Source of the DNA: Paracoccus pantotrophus
GTDB taxonomy: Bacteria > Pseudomonadota > Alphaproteobacteria > Rhodobacterales > Rhodobacteraceae
Direction of reading: 5' to 3'
Assembly (NCBI RefSeq): GCF_008824185.1
Contig: NZ_CP044424.1
Span: 1-64,000, forward strand
DNA: 64,000 nucleotides
Position 1 is the first letter of the stretch. The number at the start of each line of letters is the position of its first letter. Below the pieces are notes generated by a model. The model made no database searches. It saw only the letters and a list, made by a program, of their open reading frames with translations, and was not told the DNA's origin. Of the stretch, positions 26,713 to 34,818 are shown in pieces. Position numbers and translations under genes: made by a program.

Positions 26713-26741
26713 TTGCGGTTTGCGCGCCGGCCCACTACCTT
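26713..26741 (+). promoter_or_regulatory. Candidate promoter of the counter-transcribed RNA
   Basis: TTGCGG (26713-26718), 17-base spacer, TACCTT (26736-26741), pointing opposite to repABC in the repB-repC gap, as expected for the ctRNA promoter. Confidence 0.5.
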
Positions 26742-26747
26742 GAAAGT

Positions 26748-26800
26748 GCTAAGATCAAAGTTGGGGTCTCGTGGAGCGCAAGCTTTGCGGGACCTTTTCT
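26748..26800 (+). ncRNA. Predicted repABC counter-transcribed antisense RNA
   Basis: In the 170-bp gap between repB and repC, on the strand opposite the operon, a promoter-like element is followed by a stem (GGTCTCG at 26765-26771 with CGGGACC at 26788-26794, one G-U pair). A run TTTTCTTT follows. The predicted RNA is about 50 nt, the usual size of repABC ctRNAs, which pair with the repC leader and lower RepC synthesis. Exact ends are inferred. Confidence 0.6.
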
Positions 26801-26844
26801 TTAGCCTGTACCGTGCCTCCTTTTTGTTGCTGCTCTGCCTCTCT

Positions 26845-27837
26845 TCATGTCTCGCCTTTCCAGCGATCGTGAAGCTCTTCGAGGACGTCCTGCGCGCGGG
26901 CATCAAGCCACTCCGCAAAGGCATCATCCACATCCGTCAGGTCCAGGCGAAGCGCCCGGCCAGATCTCTTGATAGCGCCCACGGGCGTGCCATCGATCAC
27001 AAGGGCAGTGGTCTTCGATCTCGGCTTCTTGCCGAGCGTCGAGCTCACACTCTTTTTTACATGCCGCGCAACGGCCTCAAAAGCCGCCACCGAAGGATCC
27101 ACCTGCGGATCCTCATCCGCCTGTTCGTTCGCGGCCTCCTTGGCGCGAACATCAAGAGCAATACGGGAAAGATCGTCGTTCTCGATCCGGCTGTCGGCAA
27201 GCTCCTTGGCCAAAGCTTCCCATCTGGGACGGCCGACGCCGTGCGCCGGTCCGATTGCATGGGCCAGTGCAGTTCCGATCGCCTTGGCAACCGAGATCGA
27301 CATCGATACCGCCGAACGGGTCACGTTGAGCACTTCGGCAATCTGTGCCTGCGAGCCAAAGCCACTATCGAGCAGTTCCTGAGCGAAGAGGGCACGCTCG
27401 ATGTAACTCAGGTCACGTCTACCAGTATTCTCTGAAACCTGAGCGCGGAGTGCCGCCGTATCGTCCAGGTTAGCGATGAGGGCGCGAACCTTGCTCACTT
27501 TGTCGGAGGCACGAATGGCCTCAAGACGGCGGCGTCCATAGACGAGGAGATACCGATTGGGGTCGGTCGCATGGCGCCGAACAAGGATGGGCACAGTCTG
27601 CCCGTTTTGTTCAATCGACGCGCGAAGGTCGTGCACATCCTTTGGGTCGAGGCGATCCGAGTATCGCTCGTCTTGGATCTCAGCCGGATCGAGCTCCCAA
27701 ACATGGTGAGCATCGACAGCATCACGCGCCGACCGCAGGGCCCGATTGCTAGACATCATGCTACCAGGGGCAGGGGGCGTCCCTGCCGCTGCAAGACTAT
27801 CCAGCATGGACATGCGCTTCTTCTTGCTGTCGGTCAT
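26845..27837 (-). CDS. repB: Plasmid partition protein RepB
   Basis: A 330-residue ParB-family DNA-binding protein. The N-terminus is MTDSKKKRMSMLDSLAAAGT. The ParB domain carries QNGQTVPILVRRH and YGRRRLEAIRA, followed by the HTH QAQIAEVLNVTRSAVSMSIS, and a C-terminal dimerisation region. ATG 27837 overlaps the RepA stop (ATGA), which favours it over ATG 27849. RepB should bind the parS-like palindromes and, with RepA, segregate the plasmid and repress the operon. Confidence 0.93.
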   Translation of the reverse strand: MTDSKKKRMSMLDSLAAAGTPPAPGSMMSSNRALRSARDAVDAHHVWELDPAEIQDERYSDRLDPKDVHDLRASIEQNGQTVPILVRRHATDPNRYLLVYGRRRLEAIRASDKVSKVRALIANLDDTAALRAQVSENTGRRDLSYIERALFAQELLDSGFGSQAQIAEVLNVTRSAVSMSISVAKAIGTALAHAIGPAHGVGRPRWEALAKELADSRIENDDLSRIALDVRAKEAANEQADEDPQVDPSVAAFEAVARHVKKSVSSTLGKKPRSKTTALVIDGTPVGAIKRSGRALRLDLTDVDDAFAEWLDARAQDVLEELHDRWKGET

Positions 27838-29021
27838 CAGCGCCCCCAAGTCTTCTGAATGAGCTGGGCAATCTCGTCGTTGACCGCATTCAGGCTTTCA
27901 ATGGCCCGGTCATAGGTCGTCCGGGTGAACGCGCTGCGTTCGACCTCGTAAAGGGTCTGCTTGGTCAAACCGGCATCTGAGATGGCCGTCGACTTGAGCA
28001 TCGGCGCGTTCAAAACCTTGTCGCCATACATCGTTCGCAAGAAGGCGACGATACGGTTCTGCGGTGCGTCTGTCGGCTCATACCGGGTCAAGAGATACCG
28101 CATCCAGTCATGCGACATGTCGGCCCCACTGTCGGCAATGACGTCCATCAGGTCAGCCGTCATTCTGAGGAACTGGCTCATCGACATCACGTCGAGCATC
28201 TCGGGATGGATCGTAACGAGAACGCCTGTCGCGGCCGACAGCGCGGACATGGTCAAGAACCCCAGTTGCGGAGGACAGTCGATGACGACGACGTCATACC
28301 GCTCATCGACCTGCGCCAGCGCCTCCTTCACACGGAAAAAGAACAAACCCGCGTTGCCGCGAGAAAGCGCCCGCGGCGTCTCGTGCTCGAACTCCATCAG
28401 TTCGAGATTGCCAGGAATCAGATCGAGGTTCGGGATATATGTCTTGCGGATCACCTCGGCGATCGGAACCGGGTCTTCATAACGGATCGCATCGTAGAGC
28501 GTGCCGCCGTCCAGCAAGTCAAACTCAGGCTGAACCCCATGCAAGGCCGTGAGAGAAGCCTGCGGATCTAGGTCGATCGCCAGGATTCGGTAACCCTTGA
28601 GAGCCAACCGTTGAGCGAGATGCGCCGAGGAGGTCGTCTTGCCCGACCCACCCTTGAAGTTCATCACGCCGATGATCTGCAGATGGTCACCTGCGCGACG
28701 CCCGGGCAGGTAGTCTCCCGGCTTGCGAGCCGTTTTGTCCAACAAAACGCGCAAGTTATGGATGTCGTCGGCCGAATAGTGTCGCCGGTTCCCCGATGAA
28801 ACTTCCGGCGACGGCCCCTTGCCATCAAGGTGGAGCTTCCTGAGGTATGAATCGTTGACGCCCAGCAGAGCAGCTGCTTCCCCAGAGGTGAATTTGCGCA
28901 TAGACTTGGATGCGTCGGGCGGAAACAGGCTCTCACGCTGCGAATGCAGTTGCGCCGCCAGCACCTCAGAATGCTGACGGATCACAGCGTTCAGGTCTTC
29001 CTGTGTATCGGCTCTGCTCAT
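27837..29021 (-). CDS. repA: Plasmid partition ATPase RepA
   Basis: A 394-residue ParA-type ATPase. A MerR-like HTH at residues 42-90 (SGEAAALLGVNDSYLRKLHL) precedes the ATPase domain with the deviant Walker A NFKGGSGKTTSS at 121-132. YDVVVIDCPPQLGFLTMSAL is the Walker B region. ATG 29021 is chosen from the usual RepA start; the frame remains open further upstream but without homology. First gene of the leftward repABC operon; with RepB it drives segregation and autoregulates transcription. Confidence 0.94.
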   Translation of the reverse strand: MSRADTQEDLNAVIRQHSEVLAAQLHSQRESLFPPDASKSMRKFTSGEAAALLGVNDSYLRKLHLDGKGPSPEVSSGNRRHYSADDIHNLRVLLDKTARKPGDYLPGRRAGDHLQIIGVMNFKGGSGKTTSSAHLAQRLALKGYRILAIDLDPQASLTALHGVQPEFDLLDGGTLYDAIRYEDPVPIAEVIRKTYIPNLDLIPGNLELMEFEHETPRALSRGNAGLFFFRVKEALAQVDERYDVVVIDCPPQLGFLTMSALSAATGVLVTIHPEMLDVMSMSQFLRMTADLMDVIADSGADMSHDWMRYLLTRYEPTDAPQNRIVAFLRTMYGDKVLNAPMLKSTAISDAGLTKQTLYEVERSAFTRTTYDRAIESLNAVNDEIAQLIQKTWGR

Positions 29022-29196
29022 CTGCCCTCGCGCGCCCGTGGCGTGTTCACGGAATTTGGCGTTTAGTCGCCCTTTTCCGTGACTATTGCCGGAGGACTCA
29101 GATTCGTGCAAGCTCTTTCTAAATCTGGTGTCAGGCGCTGCATGATGCACAAGAGTAGCCCGGGCTCGTGGACAGGCTTGCCCAAGCAACCAGCAT

Positions 29197-29220
29197 GATA
29201 TACATTCCTGAACGTATATC
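29197..29220. promoter_or_regulatory. Near-perfect palindrome upstream of vapB
   Basis: The arms GATATAC (29197-29203) and GTATATC (29214-29220) with inner TTC/GAA pairs form a 24-bp imperfect palindrome directly before the antitoxin gene, overlapping TATA-like promoter sequence. Likely operator for autorepression by the antitoxin-toxin complex. Confidence 0.65.
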
Positions 29221-29236
29221 CACTCAGGAGGTCACG

Positions 29237-29464
29237 ATGCAGGTCGCGAAATGGGGCAACTCGCTTGCCGTCCGTTTGCCCGCCGAGCTTGTCCGGGAAC
29301 TTGGCCTCAAGGAAGGTGATCAGATCGACCTGGTCAAGGACGACGGCCAGGTAAGAGTCCGTCGTCTGGCGCGTGCGGATGAGGTGCTGACGGGTCTGCG
29401 CCGCTTCCGGGGCAAGCTTCCCGCTGCGGAACGCCTGAGCCGCGAAGACGCGCATGAGCGCTGA
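29237..29464 (+). CDS. vapB: AbrB/MazE-type antitoxin (VapB-like)
   Basis: A 75-residue swapped-hairpin AbrB antitoxin: MQVAKWGNSLAVRLPAELV, RELGLKEGDQIDLVKDDGQV. ATG 29237 follows a CAGGAGG ribosome-binding site. The C-terminal tail (about 45-75) should wrap the toxin. It overlaps the toxin gene by 11 bases. With the toxin it forms an addiction module beside repA that would stabilise the plasmid. Confidence 0.88.
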   Translation: MQVAKWGNSLAVRLPAELVRELGLKEGDQIDLVKDDGQVRVRRLARADEVLTGLRRFRGKLPAAERLSREDAHER

Positions 29465-29849
29465 ATTCGCGGACACGAATGTCGTTCTGTACCTGCTCGA
29501 CGACGGCCCGAAGGCCGATCGCGCCGAGCTCATCCTGGGGCAGGGGCCCCGGATCAGCGTTCAGGTGCTGAACGAGACGCTGGTAAACTGCCGCCGCAAA
29601 GCCGGCCTCAGTTGGGAGGAGGCAGGGACGTTTCTCGAAGGCGTGCGCGCCTTGTGCCCCGTCGAAGACCTGACCCTCCAAACACATGACGTTGGCCGCG
29701 CCTTGGCGGAACGTTACGGTTTCTCGATCTACGACGCGATGATCGTGGCAAGCGCTCTGGTTGTGGGCTGCACCACGCTGTGGAGCGAGGACATGCAAGA
29801 TGGCCTGCTAGTCGAAGGGCAGCTTCGCATCGTCAACCCCTTTGCATGA
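29454..29849 (+). CDS. vapC: PIN-domain toxin (VapC-like ribonuclease)
   Basis: A 131-residue PIN-domain protein: D7 in FADTNVVLYLLDD, E in QVLNETLVNCRRKAG, and D in FSIYDAMIVASALVVG, with TLWSEDMQDG near the end. The acidic residues expected for Mg-dependent RNA cleavage are present. ATG start overlaps the antitoxin stop (translational coupling). All toxin features look intact. Confidence 0.9.
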   Translation: MSAEFADTNVVLYLLDDGPKADRAELILGQGPRISVQVLNETLVNCRRKAGLSWEEAGTFLEGVRALCPVEDLTLQTHDVGRALAERYGFSIYDAMIVASALVVGCTTLWSEDMQDGLLVEGQLRIVNPFA

Positions 29850-29927
29850 GCGGACAGCTTCTGAGCCTGAAACTGACCACAGCCTTGTAATCCCTCCATG
29901 TCTTGGAGGATTTGCAAGGTAGCTCGA

Positions 29928-30815
29928 CTACTCAAGCAGCCCCAGCCTTTCCGCCCGCTCCAGCAGCATCTTCACAGATGACGGCTGCCAGCTTGTCCGC
30001 CCGCGGGGCGTGCGCTCGCGCATCGCTTCCAGTCTGGTGCAGATCGCCTGAAGCGTGATCTCGGGGTCCGCGCCCTTGATGGCAGCGACGATGGCGGGCA
30101 GGCGGTCGTCGGTTTCGCGGCGGCCGGCGCGGTCCAGTACCGTGGGCGGCAGGAAGCCGTCCCGGACATAGGCGTTGACCGCGCGCAAAAGCCGGCTTTG
30201 CGTCCATTGACGCTCGTGGGGCAGGGGGCCGTTGACGATGCGCACCACATCTTCCCAGGCTAAGTCGGGCCGCAGGCGGCGGACATGGGGCACCCAGTCC
30301 TGCGCCGTCTCGTTCAGGCGTTCCATATAGCCGTCCTGCCGGGCCAGCCGCACCTTGCGCAGCGTTGCCGGATCCCGGACGCGCAGGCCCGGATTGCCGC
30401 CAACCCGGCCTTTGGTTCGTGCGCTGGCCAGCCCGGCCTTGGTGCGTTCGCGGATCAGGGCGCGCTCAAACTCAGCTGCGGCGCCGAGGACCTGGAGGGT
30501 GAACTTACCCTGCGGGGAGGACGTGTCGATCGGATCGGTGAGCGATCGGAAGAAGGCGTTCTTGGCCTCCAGCCGTTCGATCACCTCGAGGAGGTGGGAG
30601 AGCGACCGCGCCAGACGGTCGATGCGCACCACCACCAGCGTGTCGCCCTTGCCGATCCGCTCCAGCACCCGCGCCAGCACGGGCCGCGCGCGGTTCCCGC
30701 CCGAGGCCTGCTCCTCGTGGATCTCGACGCAGCCTGCGGATTTCAGGGCCTGCGACTGGGGCAGGGGGGTCTGATCCTCGGTCGAGACGCGCGCATAGCC
30801 GATCAGGGGCATCAA
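29928..30815 (-). CDS. Serine recombinase (resolvase/invertase family)
   Basis: A 295-residue recombinase with an N-terminal catalytic domain: GYARVSTEDQTPLPQSQALK with the nucleophilic Ser, VRIDRLARSLSHL, and GAAAEFERALIRERTKAGLA. The C-terminal region is longer than in Tn3 resolvases (about 150 residues) and includes a helical DNA-binding part. Two adjacent ATG starts (30815, 30812). It may resolve plasmid multimers or be part of a lost transposon. The upstream 200 bases contain short repeats that could be its site. Confidence 0.9.
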   Translation of the reverse strand: MMPLIGYARVSTEDQTPLPQSQALKSAGCVEIHEEQASGGNRARPVLARVLERIGKGDTLVVVRIDRLARSLSHLLEVIERLEAKNAFFRSLTDPIDTSSPQGKFTLQVLGAAAEFERALIRERTKAGLASARTKGRVGGNPGLRVRDPATLRKVRLARQDGYMERLNETAQDWVPHVRRLRPDLAWEDVVRIVNGPLPHERQWTQSRLLRAVNAYVRDGFLPPTVLDRAGRRETDDRLPAIVAAIKGADPEITLQAICTRLEAMRERTPRGRTSWQPSSVKMLLERAERLGLLE

Positions 30816-30847
30816 ATCAGGCCGTTTGCAGTTTCATGTACCACTAA

Positions 30848-30868
30848 TAAACGACCGTTTGTAAACGA
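30848..30868. repeat. Short direct/inverted repeats upstream of recombinase
   Basis: TAAACGA occurs at 30848-30854 and 30862-30868 with an inverted CGTTT between them, about 35 bases upstream of the recombinase start. Possible recombination or operator site; too short to be certain. Confidence 0.35.
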
Positions 30869-31011
30869 ATGCAAGTAGGTGCTCTCTCGTCGTGCTCGTC
30901 CAAAATCCCTTGGTTTCCTTGCGCTGAGCGCGATCTGAGAGATTTCACCGGCAGTCGCGCGCGCATACAATATAAAGAGCGAAGGCAACCGCCTCAAAAT
31001 CACTTGGGTAA

Positions 31012-31037
31012 TGTGCAAAAGAACAGTATTTTGCACA
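31012..31037. promoter_or_regulatory. Inverted repeat overlapping start of DUF1612-like gene
   Basis: TGTGCAAAA (31012-31020) and TTTTGCACA (31029-31037) are perfect 9-bp arms around 8 bases, ending one base before the ATG. A protein bound here would block translation start or the promoter; autoregulation by the downstream HTH protein is likely. Confidence 0.6.
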
Positions 31038-31038
31038 T

Positions 31039-32106
31039 ATGAAGACCCAAGCATGCACTTTTACTGATAACTTCAATGATCCCCTCATCACCATCGAGGA
31101 GGATGAAGCCACTCACGAAGAGGATCTCTGGTTTCTGCCGGGACCACTCGAAGAAGAACCGGATAATTTGCCTCTCGGGCCACGGACAGAACCGCCCGAC
31201 ACTGCTGTCATAGAAGATTGGGCAAAGGCAGAAGGCGTTCACGCTGCGCGACTCGCACGGGTTGCTGGACGCCTGGGTGCTCTGGATGACCGGCTGCTGC
31301 GTGGCCCGGAAGGCTGGCGGCATCGCCTCGCTCTTATCGAGGCAGCGGACCTTAGCTGGTTCGCAGGGGATCGGGTGAGTTCTGATCGTCTGGCGCTTTG
31401 GATATCGATGCGGCTGTCAGGTGCACAGGATGACCCAAATGCCCTGGCAAGAGTTGGATGGGCTGTTCGGCGCCTGACAGGCGGTCCCGGTCCGAAGGCT
31501 GACTTGGCCGCCTTCCTGGATCGCCGCGATCCCGAGAACATTGAAGACAGCGCTGAACGTTTCGAAGATCGCGCGGGCGGATGGTTGGACGTAATGGCTG
31601 CAGCAGCCGATCTCCACCCGATCACGCGTGCTTGCATGGGCTTTCATCTCTGGAGCCTGGCTGGCCTCGGACAGCGCGGCGACCAGATGGAAGCCGCCGT
31701 CACCGCGTCCAGGATCGCGGCCAGCGACGGAAGCGGCGCCGTCTTCGCACCGCTCGCCATGGGCGGGGCAGGGGGGCTGCGTGTTAGTGGTCCCCCGGTC
31801 GAGCGCCTCGCTCGTTGGCTTGAGGGAATGGCGACGTCGTGCCTGACTGCGATGCGGCACCTAGATGACATCGAGTCTTGGTTTGTGCGGGCAGAAACCG
31901 AAATGTCGCCGCTCTCGGGTAAGACCCCTCCGGCGCTGCTCGCCACACTTACGGAATGGCCGCTCGTTTCTGCGCCAATGGCCGAGGCCATTACAGGCGC
32001 CAGTAGAACTGCCGTTCAGCGCAACCTTGCTTGGATGGAAGCGCGAGGGCTAATCCGTGAGGTAACGAGACAAGGGCGCTATCGGTTGTGGTGCACCGCG
32101 AACTGA
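31039..32106 (+). CDS. DUF1612/RHE_PE00001-like plasmid protein with C-terminal HTH
   Basis: A 355-residue protein. An acidic N-terminus (EEDEATHEEDLWFLPGPLEE) precedes a region (RLGALDDRLLRGPEGWRHRL, AADLSWFAGDRVSSDRLALW, RRLTGGPGP) typical of RHE_PE00001-family proteins found on rhizobial and rhodobacteral repABC plasmids. The C-terminal winged helix (WPLVSAPMAEAITGASRTAV, ARGLIREVTRQGRYRLW) should bind DNA. Function unknown; some members resemble Fic/HTH regulators. The inverted repeat over its start suggests autoregulation. Confidence 0.72.
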   Translation: MKTQACTFTDNFNDPLITIEEDEATHEEDLWFLPGPLEEEPDNLPLGPRTEPPDTAVIEDWAKAEGVHAARLARVAGRLGALDDRLLRGPEGWRHRLALIEAADLSWFAGDRVSSDRLALWISMRLSGAQDDPNALARVGWAVRRLTGGPGPKADLAAFLDRRDPENIEDSAERFEDRAGGWLDVMAAAADLHPITRACMGFHLWSLAGLGQRGDQMEAAVTASRIAASDGSGAVFAPLAMGGAGGLRVSGPPVERLARWLEGMATSCLTAMRHLDDIESWFVRAETEMSPLSGKTPPALLATLTEWPLVSAPMAEAITGASRTAVQRNLAWMEARGLIREVTRQGRYRLWCTAN

Positions 32107-32197
32107 ATACTGCTGATGGGCTTTCCGAATTCCTTGACGCACTTCTGTCCTCCATAGACCTATGCCCAGAAGGTGAGATGATCGGCAATCTCTGCAG

Positions 32198-32690
32198 CTA
32201 TGCGCTGAAACGGCGCAGCCGCTTGTCGATCTCAGCCACGGGCAGGAAGACAGCATCATCCGCGCGCCAGACCTGCAGCGCGGAGATGAGAAGCTCGACT
32301 TCGCAGACACCGGCCGCGTGCAGTTCGTCAATGATCCAGAGTACGCCATGAACGCGCACGGCGCGGGCGGTGGCCACCTTGCGCAGCAGGTTGTCGCCGG
32401 TCAGGAGGATACCGTTCTCCTGGCAAGTTGTCGTCACGAGGGCGAAGCAGTCGTTGGCCGATAGGCGGCTATGCTCCCGCTTCAGCGCGAACACCCGCGC
32501 AACCTCTTCGCCTGGAAGGTCATAGGTGGCGAGGCCACCATCTTCGAGCATCCGCCATTCCTGCGCCGTGAAATCGAGGAGTTCCTCCTCGCGGATGGGC
32601 AGAGGCACAATGAACCGATAGGGCAGCCTCAACAGGACGTGCAGCAACGCCCCTTTCTTCAAGTCGATCAGACAACCGCGTCCCGCCGTT
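32198..32690 (-). pseudogene. PIN-domain protein, 5' truncated
   Basis: Frame reads (C)LIDLKKGALLHVLLRLPYRF, then PIREEELLDFTAQEWRML, LSANDCFALVTTTCQENG, LLTGDNLLRKVA. The PIN acidic residues ND and TGD are present, but the N-terminal beta strand with the first catalytic Asp is replaced by IS3 sequence near 32690, and no proper start codon remains except an internal TTG. Probably a toxin-like gene inactivated by insertion and deletion. No antitoxin partner is visible. Confidence 0.75.
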
Positions 32691-32702
32691 GCACCAGCGT
32701 CG

Positions 32703-32966
32703 TCAGGGCTTTCCCGGCAGATCCTTCAGCACCACGTTGTCAAGCATGGCATCGGCCAGCAGGCGCTTGAGCTGCGCATTCTCGTCCTCAAGCTGCTTCA
32801 GCCGCTTGGCGTCGGACAGGTCCATGCCGCCATACTTCGCCTTCAGCTTGTAGAATGTCGCGGGGCTCAGCCCATGCTTCCGACAAAGCTCGGACCTGGG
32901 CAAACCAGCCTCCTGTTCCTTGATCATCCCGATAATCTGCGCCTCGGTAAAACGGCCCTTCCTCAT
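32703..32966 (-). CDS. IS3-family transposase OrfA (remnant element)
   Basis: An 87-residue OrfA: MRKGRFTEAQIIGMIKEQEA, KHGLSPATFYKLKAKYGGMD, LEDENAQLKRLLADAMLDNV. ATG 32966 is the natural start. The last residues (KDLPGKP) already deviate at the truncation border. Without orfB it cannot transpose. Confidence 0.82.
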   Translation of the reverse strand: MRKGRFTEAQIIGMIKEQEAGLPRSELCRKHGLSPATFYKLKAKYGGMDLSDAKRLKQLEDENAQLKRLLADAMLDNVVLKDLPGKP

Positions 32967-33033
32967 CTCGTCTGCTCCTTCAGATTCGGCAGACTCTACA
33001 GCACGGCGAGGGAACTTCCGGGGGGGCAGGTCA
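32703..33033 (-). mobile_element. IS3-family remnant (left end and orfA only)
   Basis: The terminal repeat TGACCTGCCCC (reading leftward from 33033) and an orfA are present, but orfB and the other end are missing. Related to, but not the same as, the complete element at 17481. Confidence 0.82.
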
Positions 33034-33038
33034 GTCGG

Positions 33039-33063
33039 GAAAACAGTCCACTGGACTGTTTTC
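33039..33063. repeat. Long perfect palindrome beside the IS3 remnant
   Basis: GAAAACAGTCCA, one central C, then TGGACTGTTTTC: 12-bp perfect arms, five bases outside the IS terminal repeat. Could be an operator, terminator-like hairpin or recombination hot spot; no gene clearly uses it. Confidence 0.6.
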
Positions 33064-33267
33064 TGATCCTCCTCATACGTCGCGACCCCATACGACCGGT
33101 GCCCGGAAACCTTCTTCTCTGCGATCATGCTAGCCGCAACCGTCTTGTGCTGGCTGTGAAACTCAATGAGGCTGGACCCTAAGTGAGCGGAGGCAATGAT
33201 CCGTAGCTTCGGCGCTCAGTGATGCTTGCCTGATAGGAAAGCTCTGCTGCCCTCTGATTGCGCTGGG

Positions 33268-34791
33268 TTACTCTGATCCAACAGAATCCTCTGGCAGCAG
33301 TTCTGCAGGAAGGTTCTGATAGCAGACCGGACGCAGGAAGCGGCGGATTGCCATGGTGCCGACCGAGGTCGCCCCGAAATTGGTCGAGGCCGGATAGGGT
33401 CCGCCATGCACCATGGCATCGCAGACCTCGACGCCGGTGGGATAGCCGTTGACCAGAATCCGGCCCGCCTTGCGCTCCAGCACCGGCATCAGGCGCGCAG
33501 CCGCCCCGGTATCGCCCGCATCCATGTGCAGCGTGGCGGTCAATTGCCCGGCGAAACCATGCGCCAGTTCCACTATCGCGTCGGTCGAGGATGCTCGAAC
33601 GACCAGGCCGAGCGGACCGAACACCTCCTCCGCCAGTCCGTGATCCGACAGGAAGGCGGCTGCCGAGACTTCGTAGAGGTTCGGCCCCACGCCGCGGCCC
33701 GTGCTGTCGGTGGTATGGACGGGGCGCACCGAATTGCTGGCATCCAGCCGCGCCTTTCCGGCGCGATAGGCATCCGCCATGCCCGCCGTCAGCATCATTT
33801 GCGGCGCGACAGCGGCCAGCGCCGCGGCCGTGGCGGTGACAAGGGCATCACCCGCAGCGCCTTCGGGAACGATGGCGATGCCGGGATTGGTGCAAAGCTG
33901 GCCCGCGCTGCCGGTCATGGACGCGGCCCAGCCTTGGCCGATCTGCGCGCCGCGCGCCTCCAGTGCCTCGGGCAGGATGAACATCGGGTTGACCGAGCCA
34001 AGCTCGCCGAAGAAGGGGATCGGCTCAGGCCGCGCCGCGCAAAGGTCGAACAGCGCCCTGCCCCCGCCGAGGCTGCCGGTAAAGCCGACCGCCTTGATCA
34101 GCGGATGCTGGACCAGCGCCGAGCCCACCTCGCGCTTTCCGCCCTGCACCAGCGAGAAGACACCGGGATGGATGCCGCACGAACGGATGGCGGCCAGCAC
34201 GGCCTCGGCCACGATCTCGCTGGTGCCGGGATGGGCGGAATGGCCCTTGACCACGACCGGACAGCCGGCTGCCAGGGCCGAGGCCGTGTCGCCGCCGGCA
34301 ACCGAAAAGGCCAGCGGAAAGTTCGAGGCGCCGAAGACCGCCACCGGCCCGACCGGGCGCTGCATCAGGCGCAAGTCCGGGCGCGGCAGCGGCTGGCGGT
34401 CCGGCAGCGCCGCGTCATGGCGCCGGTCCAGATAGTCGCCATCGAGGATCGTCTTGGCAAACAGCCGCAATTGCCCGGTCGTGCGGCCACGTTCGCCGTT
34501 CAGGCGTGCCTCGGGAAGGCCGGTCTCGCGGCAGCCGATCTCGGTGATGTCGGCGGCCCGTGCCTCTATCTCATCCGCGATGGCGTTCAGGAAGGCGGCG
34601 CGATCCGCGCGCGTGCCGTAGCCATAGGACCAGAAGGCATCCTCGGCCGCCCGCGCGGCGCGGTCCACGAGTTCAACCGTTCCCATCGAGAAACGGTCGG
34701 CCGGGCCCTGGGCGGGTTCGTTCTGGAATGTCTCGTCCGAGCCGACCCATTCTCCGGCGATCAGATGCTTGCCATGCGGAGTGAACGTCAT
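33268..34791 (-). CDS. Aldehyde dehydrogenase, alpha-ketoglutaric semialdehyde dehydrogenase type
   Basis: A 507-residue NAD(P)-dependent aldehyde dehydrogenase closest in style to 2,5-dioxovalerate/KGSA dehydrogenases: the N-terminus KHLIAGEWVGSDETFQNEPA, VAVFGASNFPLAFSVAGGDT, GFTGSLGGGRALFDL, catalytic Glu in FFGELGSVNPMF and Cys in GSAGQLCTNPGI. This enzyme makes alpha-ketoglutarate at the end of the oxidative (Weimberg-type) pentose or sugar-acid pathway. It is the last gene of the leftward transport operon. The FAH-fold dehydratase candidate at 44252 would supply its substrate, so the two support each other. Confidence 0.88.
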   Translation of the reverse strand: MTFTPHGKHLIAGEWVGSDETFQNEPAQGPADRFSMGTVELVDRAARAAEDAFWSYGYGTRADRAAFLNAIADEIEARAADITEIGCRETGLPEARLNGERGRTTGQLRLFAKTILDGDYLDRRHDAALPDRQPLPRPDLRLMQRPVGPVAVFGASNFPLAFSVAGGDTASALAAGCPVVVKGHSAHPGTSEIVAEAVLAAIRSCGIHPGVFSLVQGGKREVGSALVQHPLIKAVGFTGSLGGGRALFDLCAARPEPIPFFGELGSVNPMFILPEALEARGAQIGQGWAASMTGSAGQLCTNPGIAIVPEGAAGDALVTATAAALAAVAPQMMLTAGMADAYRAGKARLDASNSVRPVHTTDSTGRGVGPNLYEVSAAAFLSDHGLAEEVFGPLGLVVRASSTDAIVELAHGFAGQLTATLHMDAGDTGAAARLMPVLERKAGRILVNGYPTGVEVCDAMVHGGPYPASTNFGATSVGTMAIRRFLRPVCYQNLPAELLPEDSVGSE

Positions 34792-34818
34792 TGCTTGCCT
34801 TTCTTGCAGTTTGGCGGG

